Assembly (NCBI RefSeq): GCF_028561275.1
Contig: NZ_JAQQTF010000005.1
Coordinates: 1-64,000 of the forward strand
Length of the DNA stretch: 64,000 bases
Direction: 5' to 3'
Source: Aureisphaera galaxeae
Lineage (GTDB): Bacteria; Bacteroidota; Bacteroidia; Flavobacteriales; Flavobacteriaceae
The position numbers and the translations under genes were made by a program. Below, piece after piece: positions 31,630 through 41,789 of this stretch. The stretch's first letter is position 1. Every line of letters starts with the position of its first letter. The notes under the pieces are model-generated. The model did no database searches. It saw only the letters and a list, made by a program, of their open reading frames with translations, and was not told where the DNA came from.

Positions 31630-33423
31630 ATGAATATTAGAAACATCGCCATCATTGCCCACGTAGACCACGGAAAAACCACCTTGGTAGACAAGATCAT
31701 GCACCACTGTAGTTTGTTTCGTGAAAACGAAAAAACGGGAGAATTGATTTTGGACAACAACGACTTGGAACGAGAAAGAGGTATTACCATTACGTCCAAG
31801 AATGTTTCAGTAACCTATAAGGATACCAAAATCAATATTATCGATACCCCGGGTCACGCCGATTTTGGTGGTGAAGTAGAGCGTGTGTTGAACATGGCAG
31901 ATGGTGTATTGCTGTTGGTAGATGCTTTCGAAGGCCCTATGCCACAAACCCGATTTGTATTGCAAAAGGCCATTTCCTTAGGATTGAAGCCTTGTGTGGT
32001 GATCAATAAAGTGGATAAGGAAAACTGTACCCCCGATGAAGTACATGAAGCGGTTTTCGATTTGATGTTTGAACTGGGAGCGGAAGAGTGGCAATTGGAT
32101 TTCCCCACCGTGTACGGTTCTGCCAAGAACAACTGGATGGGAGAAGACTGGAAGGAAGAAACAGGGACCATAGAACCATTATTGGATATGGTTTTGGAAC
32201 ACATCCCTGCCCCTAAGGTAGCCGAAGGAAACCCACAAATGCTTATTACGTCCCTAGATTTCTCATCCTTTACCGGAAGAATCGCCATTGGACGTCTACA
32301 ACGCGGAACCCTTACCGAAAATATGAACATCTCCCTAGTAAAAAGGGATGGTAGTATATTGAAAAGCCGCATCAAAGAACTTCACTTATTTGAAGGTCTT
32401 GGACGGAAAAAAGTAACCCAAGTAGAGGCTGGGGATATCTGTGCGCTCATCGGATTGGAAGGTTTCGAGATTGGAGATACTGTAGCCGATTTCGAAGCTC
32501 CTGAAGCATTGGAGACCATCGCTATCGATGAACCTACCATGAGCATGCTGTTCACCATTAACGATTCCCCTTTCTTCGGAAAAGACGGAAAGTTTGTTAC
32601 TTCAAGACATATCAAGGAACGCTTGGAGCGTGAATTGGAAAAGAACTTGGCGCTTCGCGTAGAACCTACCGATAGTGCCGATAAGTTTATGGTGTTTGGT
32701 CGCGGGGTATTGCACCTTTCCGTATTGATCGAAACGATGCGTAGGGAAGGATACGAGCTTCAGATTGGTCAGCCACAGGTAATCATTAAAGAAATTGATG
32801 GTACGAAGTGTGAACCCGTTGAGGAATTGACCATCGATTTGCCCGAAGAAGTAAGTGGGCGTGCCATCGATATGGTGACGATTCGCAAAGGGGAGATGAC
32901 CAGTATGGAAGCCAAGGGAGAACGTATGGTCTGCAAATTTGTAATTCCTTCCCGTGGAATCATTGGTCTTCGAAACAATCTTCTTACTGCGACTGCCGGG
33001 GAAGCTATTATGACGCATCGTTTCTTGGAGTATCAGCCTATGAAAGGAGGGATTCCTGAGCGATTGAACGGAAGTATGGTTTCTATGGAAAAAGGAACAG
33101 CCATTCCGTATTCCATCGACAAATTACAGGAACGCGGTCGATTCTTCATCGATCCAGGAGAAGAGATCTACGAAGGGCAGGTAATTGGTGAGAATTCACG
33201 TCAGGATGATATGGTAGTGAATGTGACCAAAACCAAGAAGTTGACCAACGTACGTTCGGCGGGAGCAGATGACAAAGCCCGTATCGTACCGGCGATCAAA
33301 TTCTCTTTGGAAGAGGCCTTGGAATACATTCAGAAGGATGAATATGTGGAAGTAACACCCAATCACCTTCGTCTCCGAAAAATACTGCTTAAAGAGGTTG
33401 ACAGAAAGCGTAATAAAGCGTAA
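31630..33423 (+). CDS. typA: ribosome-associated GTPase TypA/BipA
   Basis: From the ATG at 31630 (MNIRNIAIIAHVDHGKTTL) it is a 597-residue translational GTPase. It carries G1 (AHVDHGKT), the GITI switch I, DTPGHADFGGEV (G3), NKVDKE (G4), then beta-barrel, EF-G-like (LLTATAGEAIMTHRF) and C-terminal TypA domains. TypA/BipA helps ribosome assembly and stress responses, especially at low temperature. An ATG at 31615 is also possible but is blocked by a leader hairpin. A frame reaching 31498 would cross the promoter. It is divergent from kdsA. Confidence 0.96.
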   Translation: MNIRNIAIIAHVDHGKTTLVDKIMHHCSLFRENEKTGELILDNNDLERERGITITSKNVSVTYKDTKINIIDTPGHADFGGEVERVLNMADGVLLLVDAFEGPMPQTRFVLQKAISLGLKPCVVINKVDKENCTPDEVHEAVFDLMFELGAEEWQLDFPTVYGSAKNNWMGEDWKEETGTIEPLLDMVLEHIPAPKVAEGNPQMLITSLDFSSFTGRIAIGRLQRGTLTENMNISLVKRDGSILKSRIKELHLFEGLGRKKVTQVEAGDICALIGLEGFEIGDTVADFEAPEALETIAIDEPTMSMLFTINDSPFFGKDGKFVTSRHIKERLERELEKNLALRVEPTDSADKFMVFGRGVLHLSVLIETMRREGYELQIGQPQVIIKEIDGTKCEPVEELTIDLPEEVSGRAIDMVTIRKGEMTSMEAKGERMVCKFVIPSRGIIGLRNNLLTATAGEAIMTHRFLEYQPMKGGIPERLNGSMVSMEKGTAIPYSIDKLQERGRFFIDPGEEIYEGQVIGENSRQDDMVVNVTKTKKLTNVRSAGADDKARIVPAIKFSLEEALEYIQKDEYVEVTPNHLRLRKILLKEVDRKRNKA

Positions 33424-33436
33424 GTAATCTACTTAA

Positions 33437-33452
33437 AGAGAGCTAGCTCTCT
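33437..33452. repeat. 16-bp perfect palindrome after typA
   Basis: AGAGAGCTAGCTCTCT begins 14 bases after the stop codon. It would fold as a six-pair RNA hairpin, but no T-run follows, so it is not a classic terminator. Confidence 0.6.
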
Positions 33453-33506
33453 GTTAAATAGGCATTGAGGTAAGTCGTTGAATTTCATAAAATTCGATTT
33501 TTGGCC

Positions 33507-33535
33507 TTGTAAACCAAAGAACAGTGTTACCTTTG
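33507..33535 (+). promoter_or_regulatory. promoter ahead of the surface polysaccharide region
   Basis: TTG (33507-33509), 18 bases, TACCTTTG (33528-33535, exact -7). The expected start is near 33541, 38 bases before the ATG at 33579. It probably drives the run of plus-strand genes that follows. Confidence 0.65.
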
Positions 33536-33578
33536 AGCACATTTTTTGTTAAGTTTACATTTCCAAATTGTTACCTAT

Positions 33579-33779
33579 ATGAACAAATTCCTCATGATAT
33601 TCCTTTATTTCGATCCAGGATTAGGAGCAATGATAGCACAGGCGGTGGTGGCAGCAGCTGCGGGAATCCTACTGTTTTCCAAAAACGTTATGTATAAGAT
33701 CAAATCCTTTTTAGGATTGGTAAAAGAGGAAGAAGACAATTTCGACTCCATAGATATAGATGACGAAGATGCCCAATGA
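33579..33779 (+). CDS. small membrane protein with FDPG motif
   Basis: A 66-residue protein (ATG at 33579, MNKFLMIFLYFDPGLGAM) with one hydrophobic helix after the FDPGLG motif (AQAVVAAAAGILLF) and a polyacidic tail. Small proteins with an N-terminal FDPG-S/L-G sequence recur beside methyltransferase and surface-polysaccharide genes in Bacteroidota. Function unknown. Its stop overlaps the start of the methyltransferase gene, indicating coupling. Confidence 0.75.
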   Translation: MNKFLMIFLYFDPGLGAMIAQAVVAAAAGILLFSKNVMYKIKSFLGLVKEEEDNFDSIDIDDEDAQ

Positions 33780-35169
33780 TTCTAATGCAACCTCCCACAT
33801 TCATGAAGCTTCATTCCGGGACCCCTCGGGGCACATGTTTTGGGATGGTGAGGTACTACGCCGGGCAGTAAACCCCATCTATTTTCCACAATACCATAAG
33901 CTAAAGGAGTCGGGACTTTTCGACAACCTTATAAAAAAGAACCTTCTCATTCCGCATGAGGAGACTTCGGTTTCGGAGGACCAGATTATCCTTACGCCAG
34001 AGCCCATTCCATTTATAACACATCCGTACGAATGGAGTTTCGAGCAGTACAAGCATGCAGCACTGCTTACATTGCAGATTCAGAAATATGCACTTTCCAA
34101 AGGGTTTATACTGAAAGATGCATCGGCTTACAATGTGACCTTTCACAAAGGGAAAGCGGTATTTATAGATACACTTTCCTTCGATTTTTATCAGGAAGGA
34201 ACCCCTTGGCGTGCCTACAAACAGTTTATCACACACTTTTTGGGGCCTTTGGTGTTGGCGAAATACCATGGAATGGAAATGATTAAAATGATGCAGTCGC
34301 ATATTGATGGTATGCCCATAAAATTGATTGCTTCATTGCTTCCTGGAAAAACCAAACTGAATTCATTCCTCTACACCAATATCCATTTGTTGGCAAAACT
34401 GGAAAAGAAACATCATACCGACTACAAAGCGGAGACCAAAATTGCCAAAATTTCGAAAAAGGCACAGGAAAATATCCTTACTTCTTTGTTTGAGTATATC
34501 AAGAAGTTGAAATGCGAAGAAGAAACAGAATGGGGGAACTATTACGATAAAATCAATTACAACGACACTGCTTTTACCGCGAAACGGGATCTTATTCAAG
34601 AATGGGTGAAAGATGCCCAAGCACGTAAAGTGATCGACATTGGTGGGAACGATGGAACCTTCGGTCGAGCCATTGCGGATCATGTTGAAGAATTGATCGT
34701 AACCGATATAGATAGTGGTGCCGTGGCCCACAATTACCATTTGGTACAGCAGAACGGAGAAACCAAAATGCTTCCTTTCGTATGCGATGTGTTGCAACCT
34801 GTTCCAGGTATTGGTTTTAATAATACGGAAAGGGATTCGCTCATTGATCGATTGGCCACCTATAAACCAGATGTCGTGATGGCCTTGGCACTTATTCACC
34901 ATATCACCCTTTCTGGGAATGTTCCTTTTAAAAAATCTGCAGAATTCTTTGCTAAGTTTTCGAAGTACCTCATCATCGAATTTCCAAAGCGTGAAGACTC
35001 TTGGGTAGAAAGTCTTTTGGTACGGAAGCGGGAGTTCAAGGAGCATTTCGATTTTTACCGATGGGAAAACTTTGAAAAGGGGTACGAATCCCATTTCAAA
35101 CTTCTGAAAAAGGAGACCATAGCAGATTCTAACAGGATACTATACCTGTTTGAAAATAGAAACAAGTAA
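33769..35169 (+). CDS. NoeA-like class I SAM-dependent methyltransferase
   Basis: A protein of about 466 residues. The N-terminal 200 residues (HIHEASFRDPSGHMF and ILKDASAYNVTFHKGK) match NoeA-type host-specificity methyltransferases. The C-terminal Rossmann fold has SAM motif I VIDIGGNDGTFGRA and the downstream motif VTDIDSG. It probably methylates a glycan or lipid-linked sugar. The ATG at 33760 is an alternative three codons upstream. It sits in a cassette with a small membrane protein and two phosphatase-fold membrane proteins. Confidence 0.8.
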   Translation: MPNDSNATSHIHEASFRDPSGHMFWDGEVLRRAVNPIYFPQYHKLKESGLFDNLIKKNLLIPHEETSVSEDQIILTPEPIPFITHPYEWSFEQYKHAALLTLQIQKYALSKGFILKDASAYNVTFHKGKAVFIDTLSFDFYQEGTPWRAYKQFITHFLGPLVLAKYHGMEMIKMMQSHIDGMPIKLIASLLPGKTKLNSFLYTNIHLLAKLEKKHHTDYKAETKIAKISKKAQENILTSLFEYIKKLKCEEETEWGNYYDKINYNDTAFTAKRDLIQEWVKDAQARKVIDIGGNDGTFGRAIADHVEELIVTDIDSGAVAHNYHLVQQNGETKMLPFVCDVLQPVPGIGFNNTERDSLIDRLATYKPDVVMALALIHHITLSGNVPFKKSAEFFAKFSKYLIIEFPKREDSWVESLLVRKREFKEHFDFYRWENFEKGYESHFKLLKKETIADSNRILYLFENRNK

Positions 35170-35170
35170 T

Positions 35171-36664
35171 TTGAAAAAATGGAGTCATACCTTAGCTACA
35201 CGACTGAAAGACGATAGCGAATATCCTCTTTTGGCTGGGGTAGTTACGGGGCTCTATCCTTTTATTTCCTATTATACCCATAATTTTCAGCTGGTCAATT
35301 CCTGGCAGCATTTCCTTTTCTTTTTTGCCTTGTTTATTGTTGCCCCAGCATTGCTTTTTTGGGTACTGTATCGCGTTTCCAACAAGGGATTTTTGAAAAA
35401 GTGGCGGAAGTATGGTTTGTTCTTCCTTACAGTATTTGTGTTTCTTCTGTTTGTGGAAATTGCATTGTATGCCCAATTGAAGAAAAAATTGGCATTGGCT
35501 ACGTTTTTGGCTGTCATACCTTTTTCTTTCCTATTGTATAAGCACTACAAAAAGATCATTGTCTTGCAGGTGGTAATCGCCCTTATAGGGTTGATCTATT
35601 TTATACCGGTACTGTGGAAACAAAAGGATATTTCTATGGAGTGGACCAAGCAGCCCGATGCCATAGCTTCAACAGTACTTAAAAAGAAACCGAATATTTA
35701 CTTCATCCAGCCCGATGGCTATGTCAATTTTGAAGAGATCGCAGGAGGTCATTACAATATAGATAATACCGAATTCAAGTCTTTTTTAGATGCTAGGGGC
35801 TTTACCATGTATCCTAATTTCAGGAGCAATTACCCTTCTACGCTCGCATCTAACGGCGCGGTGTTCGCTATGCAGCACCATTATTTTAATTACGGCACGC
35901 ATCCCAGCAAATTCCTTAAGGCCCGAAGATTGCTGGTTTCCGATAATCCTGTTTTGAATATTCTCAAAGACAATGGCTATAAAACGCACTTGGTGTTAGA
36001 ATCGCCATACATTTTATTGAATAGACCAAAGATGGGCTATGATGCTTGTAATTTTAGCACTTTCGATGTCCCTTTCATTGGTTCTGGATTTCGGAACAAG
36101 AAAGATGTTCAGGCCGATTTAGAAGGATATCTCGAAAATGACTCGGATCAACCAAAGTTCTTCTTTATCGAATTCTTTAATCCCGGACATATTAAAAACA
36201 GGAAAGGTGATTCTGAAGGGGCCGAAGGCGAAAAACAACACTGGCAAGAAAGTTTGGAGTATGCCAATGAGCGCTTGACCAAAATGATTTCCACTATTGA
36301 AGAAAAAGATCCTGGGGCGATGATCATACTTCATTCCGATCATGGGGGCTACGTGGGATTGGAATATGCCATGCAGATGTATGAAAAAACGGATAAAAGG
36401 GATGATATATATTCCCTGTTTTCCAGTTTATGCGCTATTAAGTGGCCGGATACTGACGAGAATACCCCAGAGATAGAGCTGAAAAGCTCTGTAAACCTGT
36501 TTCGGGTCATTTTTTCTGAACTGGCAGATGATCCTTCGCTTTTAGAACATCGACAGCCAGATGAGAGTTACATTATCCTTATGAAGAAAGCCCCTAGGGG
36601 AGTATACCGATACATCAACGGAAAAGGGGAAATCGTTTGCGAGCAGATGCTGCCCGAAAAATAA
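35171..36664 (+). CDS. membrane-anchored alkaline phosphatase/sulfatase-superfamily protein, copy 1
   Basis: About 497 residues. Five N-terminal helices (to about residue 150) are followed by a periplasmic domain of the alkaline phosphatase superfamily: NIYFIQPDGYVNF near 183 (metal-site Asp), a nucleophile-like loop FRSNYPSTLASNGAV, and IILHSDHGGYVG for the second metal site. A relation to LtaS/EptA-type transferases is possible, but I cannot name a substrate. No ATG fits; the start is TTG at 35171 (LKKWSHTL) right after the methyltransferase stop, or TTG at 35150. The next gene is a paralogue. Confidence 0.7.
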   Translation: MKKWSHTLATRLKDDSEYPLLAGVVTGLYPFISYYTHNFQLVNSWQHFLFFFALFIVAPALLFWVLYRVSNKGFLKKWRKYGLFFLTVFVFLLFVEIALYAQLKKKLALATFLAVIPFSFLLYKHYKKIIVLQVVIALIGLIYFIPVLWKQKDISMEWTKQPDAIASTVLKKKPNIYFIQPDGYVNFEEIAGGHYNIDNTEFKSFLDARGFTMYPNFRSNYPSTLASNGAVFAMQHHYFNYGTHPSKFLKARRLLVSDNPVLNILKDNGYKTHLVLESPYILLNRPKMGYDACNFSTFDVPFIGSGFRNKKDVQADLEGYLENDSDQPKFFFIEFFNPGHIKNRKGDSEGAEGEKQHWQESLEYANERLTKMISTIEEKDPGAMIILHSDHGGYVGLEYAMQMYEKTDKRDDIYSLFSSLCAIKWPDTDENTPEIELKSSVNLFRVIFSELADDPSLLEHRQPDESYIILMKKAPRGVYRYINGKGEIVCEQMLPEK

Positions 36665-36760
36665 CCGTTATAACGCCTATTTTACTACTTTAGCTGACGT
36701 GAAAAACAGGGGTCATGCTACAAAGGATGACTTTCCAATTTTAATTTGCCTCCGATTCCT

Positions 36761-38239
36761 ATGAATCTTAAAAACAAAAACATTGCGTTCCTGAAATCGA
36801 AAATCCTGTATCCTTTCTTTGCAGCCCTAGGAGCTGGATTATACCCCTTGTTTTTTTATTTCACCAATAATTACACCATGGTCAATACGTGGGGGCACGT
36901 AAAATTTTTCATCAAGCTGTTTTTGGTGCTACCGGTTTTGGTTTTTGTAGGGGTGTATCTCATTTCGCAATTCAAGACTTTTGAAAAGATAAGGAAGTAC
37001 ATATTACCGTTTCTCGGGACTTTTGCTTTTCTATCCCTATTGCGCTTATGCCTGTACGGGGAGTTTAGTTATTGGGCAGGACTACTTATTTTAGTATTGG
37101 CGGGATTGTTTGCTTTTTACCTGCACAAGCATTTCCGAAAATTACTCATTTTTCAATGGTTACTGGCCGTTATCGGGCTGTTTACATTGATCCCCACCTT
37201 GTTCCAGCAGATGCAGTTTCCAACCGAGTGGAACAAGCAACCCGATGCCATTGCGGAAGTGACCCTCAAAAAGAAGCCTAATGTATATTTCATTCAGCCG
37301 GATGGCTATGTAAATTTTACCCAGTTGAAAAAGGGATACTATGGTGTTGAAGAAACCGAACTAGAAGATTTCCTAGTGGACGAAGGGTTTACCAATTATG
37401 ACGATTTTAGATCCAATTACATTAGTACCCTTACCTCCAATAGTGCCACTTTCAATATGAAACACCACTATTTTAACAAAGGGATTGGCCTTGGGGAAAT
37501 ACTTAATTCTAGAGACTTCATTGTTTCTCAGAATCCGGTACTGGACATTTTCAAAAACAATGGATATACAACCAATCTGGTAGTAGAAACGCCGTATTTA
37601 TTGATGAGTCGTCCCAAATTGGGCTTCGACTACTGCAATTATAAGTTTGAGGACATCAACTATATGGGTACAGGTCTTAATGAAGAGGTAGACGTAGTTC
37701 CGCCTTTGGAGGAGCGGTTGGAAAACAAAGGAAACGACCCTCAGTTCTTTTTCATTGAAATTTTAAACCCTAGTCACATTGCTACCTGGAAGAATGAAGG
37801 GGAAGGAGTGGAAAAGGAAAAAGAAAAGTGGTTGAAGAAATTAGAGGTGGCGAATAGGAAAGTCAAGGAAATTGTTTCGGTAATCAATGAAAAGGATCCG
37901 GATGCTTTGGTAGTAATTATGGCGGATCATGGGGGTTATGTGGGATATAAGTACATGCGTGAAATTTATATTAAAACAGAAGACGAAGCCCTTCTTAACT
38001 CCGCTTACAGTATTCAGTTGTCCATTCGCTGGCCCGAAGGAATCACTAGACAGGACGATCAACTAAAAACCCCGGTAAACCTTTTTAGATGCTTATTCTC
38101 TTCCCTTTCTGAAGATACAGTCTATCTGGAGCATTTGGAAGAGGACGAATCCTTCGCAATCATAGACAAAGGAGCACGAAGGGGCGTTTATAAATACATT
38201 GATGAGAACGGGGATTTTGTTTTCGAAAAGGTGAAGTAA
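36761..38239 (+). CDS. membrane-anchored alkaline phosphatase/sulfatase-superfamily protein, copy 2
   Basis: A 492-residue paralogue of the preceding gene with the same layout. The helices include FFIKLFLVLPVLVFVGVYLI, and the periplasmic domain begins KKKPNVYFIQPDGYVNF. The nucleophile-like loop is FRSNYISTLTSNSATF and the distal metal site is VVIMADHGGYVGY. The two copies share long identical blocks around QPDAIA and the metal sites, so they arose by tandem duplication. The start is the ATG at 36761 (MNLKNKNIAF). A 97-base gap separates them. Confidence 0.75.
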   Translation: MNLKNKNIAFLKSKILYPFFAALGAGLYPLFFYFTNNYTMVNTWGHVKFFIKLFLVLPVLVFVGVYLISQFKTFEKIRKYILPFLGTFAFLSLLRLCLYGEFSYWAGLLILVLAGLFAFYLHKHFRKLLIFQWLLAVIGLFTLIPTLFQQMQFPTEWNKQPDAIAEVTLKKKPNVYFIQPDGYVNFTQLKKGYYGVEETELEDFLVDEGFTNYDDFRSNYISTLTSNSATFNMKHHYFNKGIGLGEILNSRDFIVSQNPVLDIFKNNGYTTNLVVETPYLLMSRPKLGFDYCNYKFEDINYMGTGLNEEVDVVPPLEERLENKGNDPQFFFIEILNPSHIATWKNEGEGVEKEKEKWLKKLEVANRKVKEIVSVINEKDPDALVVIMADHGGYVGYKYMREIYIKTEDEALLNSAYSIQLSIRWPEGITRQDDQLKTPVNLFRCLFSSLSEDTVYLEHLEEDESFAIIDKGARRGVYKYIDENGDFVFEKVK

Positions 38240-38446
38240 TACTCGGAAGAAAAGCGCAGCAAAGGCTATCAATGATAAAAGCACTCGATTTAGCAAGCAA
38301 CATAAGTCAAGCAAGACCACGCAACGGATTCGGTAAAAAGGTTACTTCACTATACATGTCTAATTGAATAATGAGCGGCTTACATTTTTAAAAAGCCATA
38401 CATTTGGGCTAGCATAAACAACACTAATTCTAAAAATTTAGGGACT
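38240..38446. other. gene-free stretch with a -7 box ahead of the amino-sugar genes
   Basis: About 200 bases with no frame of interest. The exact -7 box TACATTTG lies at 38399-38406 (no clear -33). A leader of about 35 A-rich bases then runs up to an ATC at 38447 that is in frame with the next gene. No terminator is evident after the gene ending at 38239, so readthrough from the upstream cassette is also possible. Confidence 0.5.
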
Positions 38447-38485
38447 ATCTATACGGTAAGAAGGTATACAGCAGACGATAGCAAA

Positions 38486-39385
38486 TTGTGGAATCAATTT
38501 GTGACAGCCTCCAAAAATGCGACATTCCTATTGCACAGGGATTTTATGGAATATCACAGCTCCCGATTCGAGGATTATTCGCTCATGATCCTTAAGAAAG
38601 ATCAGTTGGCAGCTATTCTACCGGCGCATATAAAGGAAGGCGAGGTCTACAGCCATAATGGGCTCACCTATGGCGGTCTCATTTGCAAATCCAGATACAC
38701 TACCGATATTGATGAATGCTTCCAGGCGCTTATCGATTATTTGAAAGTAGAGAAAATCACGGCACTTTCCATAAAGGTGATTCCCTCGTTCTTGCAAGAA
38801 CAATATAGTAGTGCTTTGGAGTATCTGTTGTTTCAAAAAGGAGCTAGCTTAGTGAGTCGCGATATGAATTTTGTAGTGAATTTAAAGGGAGAAATTCCCT
38901 TTCATAGGACCAAAAGAAAAGTTCCAGATTTTGACAATCATCCAACGCTTACGTTAAAGAAGACAGAGGATTTAGCTGGTTTTTGGAATCAAGTTTTAAT
39001 TCCTGTCTTGCAGGAAACCTACGGAAGTGCTCCTGTGCATTCTTTGGAAGAGATTACCCTTCTAAAAGAACGATTTCCAGGCAATATTGTACAATATAAT
39101 ATCGAATCCGACGATACTATTTTGGCAGGGATTACCCTGTTTATAGATAACGGAGTCGTGAAATCTCAATATTCTACAGTGCTGAAAGAAGGTAAGGAAC
39201 AGCGGGTGTTGGAGCAATTGTATTTGGCACTTATCCACGAATATAAAAACCTTGGGTATTCCTATTTCGATTTCGGAACGACCACCATGGAGGGCGGGAG
39301 TTATTACAACCAAGGCCTTACGCGATATAAAGAAGAGTTTGGGTCCACCCCAATGAATTTAGATCATTATAGACTGGCTTTATGA
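38486..39385 (+). CDS. FemAB/GNAT-like acyltransferase
   Basis: A 299-residue protein from TTG at 38486. The sequence ([34 protein letters not shown]) and the late [26 protein letters not shown] are typical of FemAB/BioF2-like acyltransferases (PF13480 type) in polysaccharide loci. The frame is open a further 37 codons upstream, and TIYTVRRYTADDSK there looks like the family N-terminus. The true start may thus be a non-standard ATC at 38447, as no ATG, GTG or TTG is in frame. It overlaps the aminotransferase by four bases (ATGA), so it may N-acylate its amino-sugar product. Confidence 0.75.
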   Translation: MWNQFVTASKNATFLLHRDFMEYHSSRFEDYSLMILKKDQLAAILPAHIKEGEVYSHNGLTYGGLICKSRYTTDIDECFQALIDYLKVEKITALSIKVIPSFLQEQYSSALEYLLFQKGASLVSRDMNFVVNLKGEIPFHRTKRKVPDFDNHPTLTLKKTEDLAGFWNQVLIPVLQETYGSAPVHSLEEITLLKERFPGNIVQYNIESDDTILAGITLFIDNGVVKSQYSTVLKEGKEQRVLEQLYLALIHEYKNLGYSYFDFGTTTMEGGSYYNQGLTRYKEEFGSTPMNLDHYRLAL

Positions 39386-40488
39386 AAGTTCCATTTCTAG
39401 ACTTACATAAGATCAATTCCCGATATGATGGAGAATTTCAAGAGGTTTTCAAGAACTTTTTGGACTCTGGCTACTATATTTTGGGAAATCAAGTTCGCCA
39501 ATTCGAAGAGCAGTTTGCCGCTTATTGTGGTGTAAAGCATTGTGTGGGAGTGGCCAATGGATTGGATGCCTTACGTCTTATTTTAGAGGGGTATAAGGAG
39601 TTGGGCCGTATGAAGGTAGGTGATGAGGTATTAGTGGCCTCCAATACTTATATAGCCACAATTTTGGGTATTAAGCAGGCGGGCATGGTACCTGTTTTGG
39701 TTGAAGCTGAAACTTCCCGCTATAATTTTGATATGGATCATTTGTCCCAACACCTAGGGCCAAGGACCAAGGCCATTATGCCGGTGCATTTATACGGGCA
39801 ATTAGGCCCTATGAATGCCATAAAAGAGTTTGCTGAAGCACATGGCTTGCTCATTATAGAAGATGCTGCCCAAGCCCATGGTGCTATGGACGACGGTGGA
39901 AACAGAGCAGGGAATTTGGGAGATGCCGCCGGGTTCAGTTTCTATCCTACCAAGAATCTTGGAGCCTTGGGCGATGGAGGAGCCGTCACTACAAACGATA
40001 CAGCGCTTGCCGAACTGATTCGTAAGCTTCGTAATTACGGATTTTCGCAGCGGTATGTAAGTGATTGGGTAGGAGTGAACAGTCGTTTGGATGAGGTACA
40101 AGCGGCACTGCTAAACATCAAGTTGAAAGATCTGGATAGCGATAATGAAGCGCGAAGGGAAATAGCAAAGAAATACCTTTCAGAAATAGAGAACGAACGT
40201 ATCACCCTCCCTGAATATGAAGGAGGGAAGGATCATATTTTTCATTTGTTCGTGGTACGGGTTGCCGATCGGGAGCATTTCAGAAAGTATTTGGATGAAA
40301 ATGGAATAGGGCATTTAACACATTATCCCATTCCACCGCACAAGCAAAAGGCGTTGTCGGAACTATCGCATCTTAGTTTCCCAGTAACCGAAGGCATTCA
40401 TGATACTATCGTGAGCATTCCCTTAAGTCCTGTAATGACGGCGGCCGAAGTAAATCAAGTAATAACCGTGTTAAACCACTATTCTTGA
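39382..40488 (+). CDS. FdtB-like DegT/DnrJ/EryC1 sugar aminotransferase
   Basis: A 368-residue PLP enzyme. It starts [17 protein letters not shown], with [29 protein letters not shown]-type PLP-binding block and the PLP Lys in [18 protein letters not shown]. It closely resembles FdtB/QdtB, which turn dTDP-3-oxo-6-deoxyhexose into the 3-amino sugar. The FdtA-like ketoisomerase five genes on provides the substrate, so a dTDP-Fuc3N or -Qui3N pathway is likely. The RmlA and RmlB enzymes are not in this window. Confidence 0.88.
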   Translation: MKVPFLDLHKINSRYDGEFQEVFKNFLDSGYYILGNQVRQFEEQFAAYCGVKHCVGVANGLDALRLILEGYKELGRMKVGDEVLVASNTYIATILGIKQAGMVPVLVEAETSRYNFDMDHLSQHLGPRTKAIMPVHLYGQLGPMNAIKEFAEAHGLLIIEDAAQAHGAMDDGGNRAGNLGDAAGFSFYPTKNLGALGDGGAVTTNDTALAELIRKLRNYGFSQRYVSDWVGVNSRLDEVQAALLNIKLKDLDSDNEARREIAKKYLSEIENERITLPEYEGGKDHIFHLFVVRVADREHFRKYLDENGIGHLTHYPIPPHKQKALSELSHLSFPVTEGIHDTIVSIPLSPVMTAAEVNQVITVLNHYS

Positions 40489-41786
40489 AAATTCCAAAGT
40501 TTATAAAAAACAACCTGCTTTTAAAGATGACGTCTTTAAATGCACCAGTAATCCTCACTAGATTGGGGATTTCGCTTTTTATCCAACGGATGATCAGTTT
40601 GTACTTTGGAGAGGTAGGGTTTCACCTTATGGGACAGCTTCGCAACCTCATACAGATGTTAACTTCGCTTACTTCCTTAGGGGTTTTTAATGGTATTGTA
40701 AAGTATGTCGCGGAGTTCAAGGAAGACAATGAAAAGCTGCGGAAGGTATTTTCCACGACCTTCGTTTTTTGGTCCTGTGCCGTTGGTGTTTCTTCTTTGG
40801 CTTTGTTTTTTGGAGCGGGCGCTATTAGCGAATATATTTTTCAGACCCGGGAATACACTTTATTAATAAAAATCACTGCGCTGGTGGTTCCTTTCATTGG
40901 ACTGCAGCGTATTTTCAATGGGGTCATCAACGGTCTTTCCCAGTATAAAAAGTTCGTGAAGATCGACCTTATCAGCTATCTGGTTTCCGCTGGGCTTACC
41001 ATTTACTTTGTATATGAGAAGAATCTAGAAGGGGTGCTTTTTGCGATTGCTATTACACCCTTCTTTCAGTTTTTGGTGCTGGTACTCATCTTCTTTAAGG
41101 AACTGAAGCGATACATACCTTTCAGAAAGCTCTCGTTTAGCGTTCCCATGGCCAAACCCTTACTGGCATTCAGCTTGATGTCATTTTTCGCTACGGTGGT
41201 GCTCAATTATCTGGAGATCGAAATACGAAACGTTATCGTTCGGGTTATTTCGGAAGAAGGATCGGGGATATGGACGGCTATGACTTCTTTATCCAAGAAC
41301 TATATGTCCTTTTCCATCATGCTTTTCAGTATGTATGTACTTCCCAAGTTCGCGATAATAAAGACACAAAACGATTTCACTAAGGAGCTGAAGAACATCT
41401 ATAAAACACTATTGCCCATTTTTGGGGCAGGGATGATTTTGGTCTTCTTGCTCAGGGATTTCATTATCGATTTGGTATTCCCTGGTCACGATAAATTAGC
41501 GTTGGAGCCTTTGTTTAAATGGCAACTCATGGGGGACTTCATCCGCCTTATGGCCATGGTGGCCTCCTATCAATTTATCGCTAAGAAATTAGTGCGCACT
41601 TTCATTTTTACCGAGTTATTGTCGACAGGGTTGTTCTTCACCTTCGCATATGTCTTTGTAAATATTTATGGGGTAGAAGGGGTCGTTATAGGTCACTTAC
41701 TCCGTTATATTGTATATCTCGTAGTTGTATTGTTCTTGGTATACCGCTATTTTAGAAACAAAAGGAATGAAGCACCCGATGCTTAG
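40485..41786 (+). CDS. O-antigen flippase of the Wzx/WzxE type, copy 1
   Basis: A 433-residue polytopic membrane protein with about twelve hydrophobic helices. The start [36 protein letters not shown]-type region (written in the sequence as [14 protein letters not shown] and [14 protein letters not shown]) and [15 protein letters not shown] are typical of WzxE-like translocases. These flip undecaprenyl-linked oligosaccharide units across the inner membrane. The start is TTG at 40485, overlapping the aminotransferase stop (TTGA). A second flippase follows four bases downstream, which is unusual. Confidence 0.85.
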   Translation: MKIPKFIKNNLLLKMTSLNAPVILTRLGISLFIQRMISLYFGEVGFHLMGQLRNLIQMLTSLTSLGVFNGIVKYVAEFKEDNEKLRKVFSTTFVFWSCAVGVSSLALFFGAGAISEYIFQTREYTLLIKITALVVPFIGLQRIFNGVINGLSQYKKFVKIDLISYLVSAGLTIYFVYEKNLEGVLFAIAITPFFQFLVLVLIFFKELKRYIPFRKLSFSVPMAKPLLAFSLMSFFATVVLNYLEIEIRNVIVRVISEEGSGIWTAMTSLSKNYMSFSIMLFSMYVLPKFAIIKTQNDFTKELKNIYKTLLPIFGAGMILVFLLRDFIIDLVFPGHDKLALEPLFKWQLMGDFIRLMAMVASYQFIAKKLVRTFIFTELLSTGLFFTFAYVFVNIYGVEGVVIGHLLRYIVYLVVVLFLVYRYFRNKRNEAPDA

Positions 41787-41789
41787 ATT

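Noticed and set aside
33437-33452. Terminator after typA
   Set aside because: The palindrome is perfect but no T-run follows and the hairpin loop is minimal. Listed as a repeat only.
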